Position numbers and translations under genes: made by a program. 64,000 bases of DNA from Camillea tinctor (lineage: Eukaryota > Ascomycota > Sordariomycetes > Xylariales > Xylariaceae). The stretch's first letter is position 1; the number at the start of each line of letters is the position of its first letter. The stretch lies in contig MU394051.1 of assembly GCA_022578605.1 (NCBI GenBank), forward strand, positions 1,041,664 to 1,105,663. The letters are read 5' to 3'. Below are positions 61,696 through 64,000 of this stretch, piece after piece. The notes beneath the pieces were generated by a model. The model did no database searches. It was not told the origin of the DNA and worked only from the letters and a program-made list of their open reading frames with translations.

Positions 61696-62639
61696 ATGTC
61701 GAAGCTGTACCACACGGTTTCTCTTGACGAGGAGCCGTTCCTCCCTAAGGAGGAGGAGTCGTTTAGAGAGAAGAAGTTCACGTGGAAGAGTGGGAAGGAG
61801 TCTCTGCAGGCACGATTCAACAAGTTGGCGCCGCATTGGATATGGCTATGCCATGCATTCCTCTTGTCGGCCTCACTGACATTCTTTGCCCTATCCTTCT
61901 GCCAAAAGACCGAGAAAATATCAGACCTAGAGTATGCGCGGCAGTTCTCAGCATGGTGTAAGTTTGGAAGCAAATGCGAAATGGTAATGTTGAGATACGA
62001 TATTCTGACATGATTATAGCCCCTGCCATTGATGCTATCAAATACGAGACACAACATTTTGACCTGCCTCCTAAAGCCGAAGGACCCTACATCGGGAAGG
62101 GCGATGATGTAGATGCCCGGTGGGATTACATCTCAGCTGGTATGTTTGGTCAAAATAGTTTTTTTTTTTGTTATCACCTGCTTGCATAGGTACTCACACA
62201 AACCTTTCTAGTCGGAGACACGATGATATCACGCGACGAGATGATGAACCTAGGCATCGACCCAGATATATCACTAGCTATCACGGACCCGCGCAACGGC
62301 AAGCCAGGATACCGGGTGGCCATCGAGGTATTCCATCAGTTGCATTGCTTAAACCTACTTCGGCAGAATGTGTATAAGGAACATTACGCGCCAATGGGAG
62401 GTGACACGGCAGCCCCTGAGATGGATTTGCGCGGGCATCTAGACCACTGTATCGACGCCCTGCGGCAGTTTGTCATGTGTCAGGGCGATGTGGGCGTATT
62501 CAGCTTCAACTTCCCGTTCGGTGACGGCGACCCCTGGCCCGACTACAGCACCCCCCACACGTGCCGGAATTTCGAGAGCATCCGCCAGTGGGCCGTCGAC
62601 CACACGGTGCCGAGAGGCCCCGACGAGCCGGAGCACTGA
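61696..62639 (+). CDS. UstYa-family (DUF3328) oxidase-like protein
   Basis: Three exons, 61696-61957, 62020-62139 and 62212-62639, with introns of 62 and 72 nt, give 269 aa. A cytosolic N-terminus precedes one transmembrane segment at ~48-69 (WIWLCHAFLLSASLTFFALSF). The luminal part carries the FSAWSPAIDAIKYE block, then the two family HxxHC motifs: HQLHC (His169, His172, Cys173) followed by LNLLRQ, and HLDHC (His203, His206, Cys207) followed by IDALRQFVMCQGDV. UstYa-type proteins form ring-closing oxidases in dikaritin RiPP pathways and act in other secondary-metabolite pathways. No core enzyme or repeat-bearing precursor peptide gene was found in the flanking DNA inside this window. Confidence 0.93.
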
Positions 62640-64000
62640 GTTAGGTCAGTTGGGGGCTGTCTTTGCTTTATACACCGGTGCCATCAATCTATGGAGTTTC
62701 TATACGGGAAAAGGAGATGGGCGTTATTGGCAGGCCAAGGAAAACTTCTAACCCTTGGGCCGATTGATTTGATACCTACAGAACGGGACTAGGTGGTAGT
62801 TGCATATATATATATATTATATTCACTGTTTAATATGAAGAATTAAAATTTAAAGAATATTTCAGATATTTGATCTTCCAGTCTATAATTTGGTAATATA
62901 CCTACCTAGGTAGGTAGGTATATCTTTGGATTTGGATCATGGCTGTCAGGTAACTTGAGTACTAAGTTATTACAACTAGTACTAGGCTATTAGTACTATA
63001 TATTATATGTTACCTAGGTTAGTAGGTTCGGTGATGGATAAGATATCATAAAGCGGGAAAAGCGGGATCATTTAAGGTGGGTAGAGAGGACCTCTGCTGC
63101 TGCATACATGCCTAGGCTGCTATATAATTACCTAGTTGGGTAAGATACAGTTGCTGATGTGGCTAAAGTGGCTAGTGTATCGATAATTTCGTTGTCTCGG
63201 CAGCTTCCACGACATGTTCGATACGAATACGAGAGAATGCGTCAGGGGGCATAACCAAGCTGCGGGTTCGGGGAAACAAAAGCGGGGCACGTTTAGCGCG
63301 GGCAGCTATCAGATCGAAAGTCGATGAGCCGATTTGCGGTGCTCTGCGTCAGTCATCAGCACAGGTGGTGTCAGTTTACCCAATTAGGTAAATTAGCAAA
63401 GAGATTTGCAGAGATTCCCAGAGATTTGGACAAGAATTGGCGCAACACTAGCATAACACGGTCTGATATCTGGAAGTGGCATTGCACGCCCAAGAGAAAT
63501 GGTATCGAGTCGTGGGAAGTTTGAGGGCGTTCCCGGAGAGCCGGTCTACATTTTGATACACCTTCTGCAGGTTTTATCACTGGGTTACATTCTGCGTTAG
63601 TTGTCAAGAACCCTTGCTAGTGTTAAAGCAATAGAGTTTTTTTTTTCTTTTCGGGTTTTTACCAAATCACCGCTACTCCTCCCATCTTGCAGCAGCTTAT
63701 TTGGAGAAACTGGAGAAGGTGAAGAATTCTGGAGAGCTCGGAAAGTCCAGGTTCCTGGTGGTGCCATGACGCTGGACGAATCAGGAGCGGGACTAGTGAC
63801 ATCCATCAGCACATCATCCCATCGAAGTTGGTGAACCGAAAATGTATTTCGACAGCCCCTGACGGTTACTGCATTCATCCACCTTGTTGCCATCCAAACA
63901 GGTATGATCTGACGCGGCGTCAAGAGGTAATAAAATAAAATAAAAAGGTGGTTCGGACTAGACTATGTGAATAAAAAGCAGACATATCCTCAAACAACTT
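62640..64000. other. Intergenic region at the right edge
   Basis: The 3' flank of the UstYa-like gene is AT-rich and includes a perfect TACCTAGGTAGGTAGGTA at 62903-62920. The rest to the window edge shows no convincing coding sequence. Confidence 0.5.

Noticed and set aside
43685..62639. A single biosynthetic cluster joining the O-methyltransferase, the DsbA fusion and the UstYa gene
   Set aside because: Housekeeping RMP1 and TUP1 and about 10 kb of sparse DNA lie between them, and no core enzyme is present.

Overview
The window is nuclear DNA of a filamentous ascomycete (Pezizomycotina). The genes have short GT-AG introns, mostly 50-180 nt, and a fungal housekeeping set: RSE1, MSS51, TUP1/RcoA, TIM23, TRM732 and RMP1. 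It also carries families typical of filamentous ascomycetes: UstYa/DUF3328, a Pth11-like rhodopsin-domain membrane protein, DUF3074, and a LysM protein without a signal peptide. The overall flavour is Sordariomycetes. No species can be named from the sequence alone. No rRNA, tRNA, CRISPR array or intact transposon was recognised.

Left part (0.5-35 kb, gene-dense): a CENP-B-type HTH protein (+) converges on a PXA-domain protein (-) whose second intron is about 1.5 kb. MSS51 (-) and RSE1 (+) diverge from a CCAAT-containing promoter. A zinc/LysM/UBA-like protein (-) follows. A SIP3/Lam-type BAR-PH-GRAM-VASt lipid-transfer protein (+) and a DUF3074 START-like protein (+) lie in tandem. The nine-exon TRM732/THADA homologue (-) diverges from TIM23 (+), and an unrecognised 356-aa gene (+) comes last. 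The PXA, SIP3 and DUF3074 genes make this stretch rich in membrane-contact and lipid-transfer functions.

Middle part (36-50 kb): a small Trp-motif exon and a Pro/Gln/Asn-rich gene with a Trp/Tyr-rich C-terminus, a Pth11-like membrane protein, a GC-rich O-methyltransferase, RMP1 (RNase MRP subunit) and TUP1 (-).

Right part (50-64 kb, gene-sparse): long AT-rich, microsatellite-bearing intergenic DNA surrounds only two recognisable genes. One is a tandem DsbA/HCCA-isomerase-like fusion (-), the other a UstYa-family oxidase-like protein (+). RMP1 and TUP1 lie between the O-methyltransferase and these two, so a single biosynthetic cluster is unlikely, although a cluster could extend beyond the right edge.

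All multi-exon gene models were built by eye from reading frames, splice consensus and phase. Every model closes in frame; the residual splice uncertainties are stated in each entry. The most noteworthy signals are the outsized PXA intron, the palindromic TACCTAGGTA family in intergenic DNA, the paired TGACGTCA sites upstream of two adjacent lipid-transfer genes, the GC-rich gene islands, the tandem DsbA fusion, and the orphan UstYa gene.
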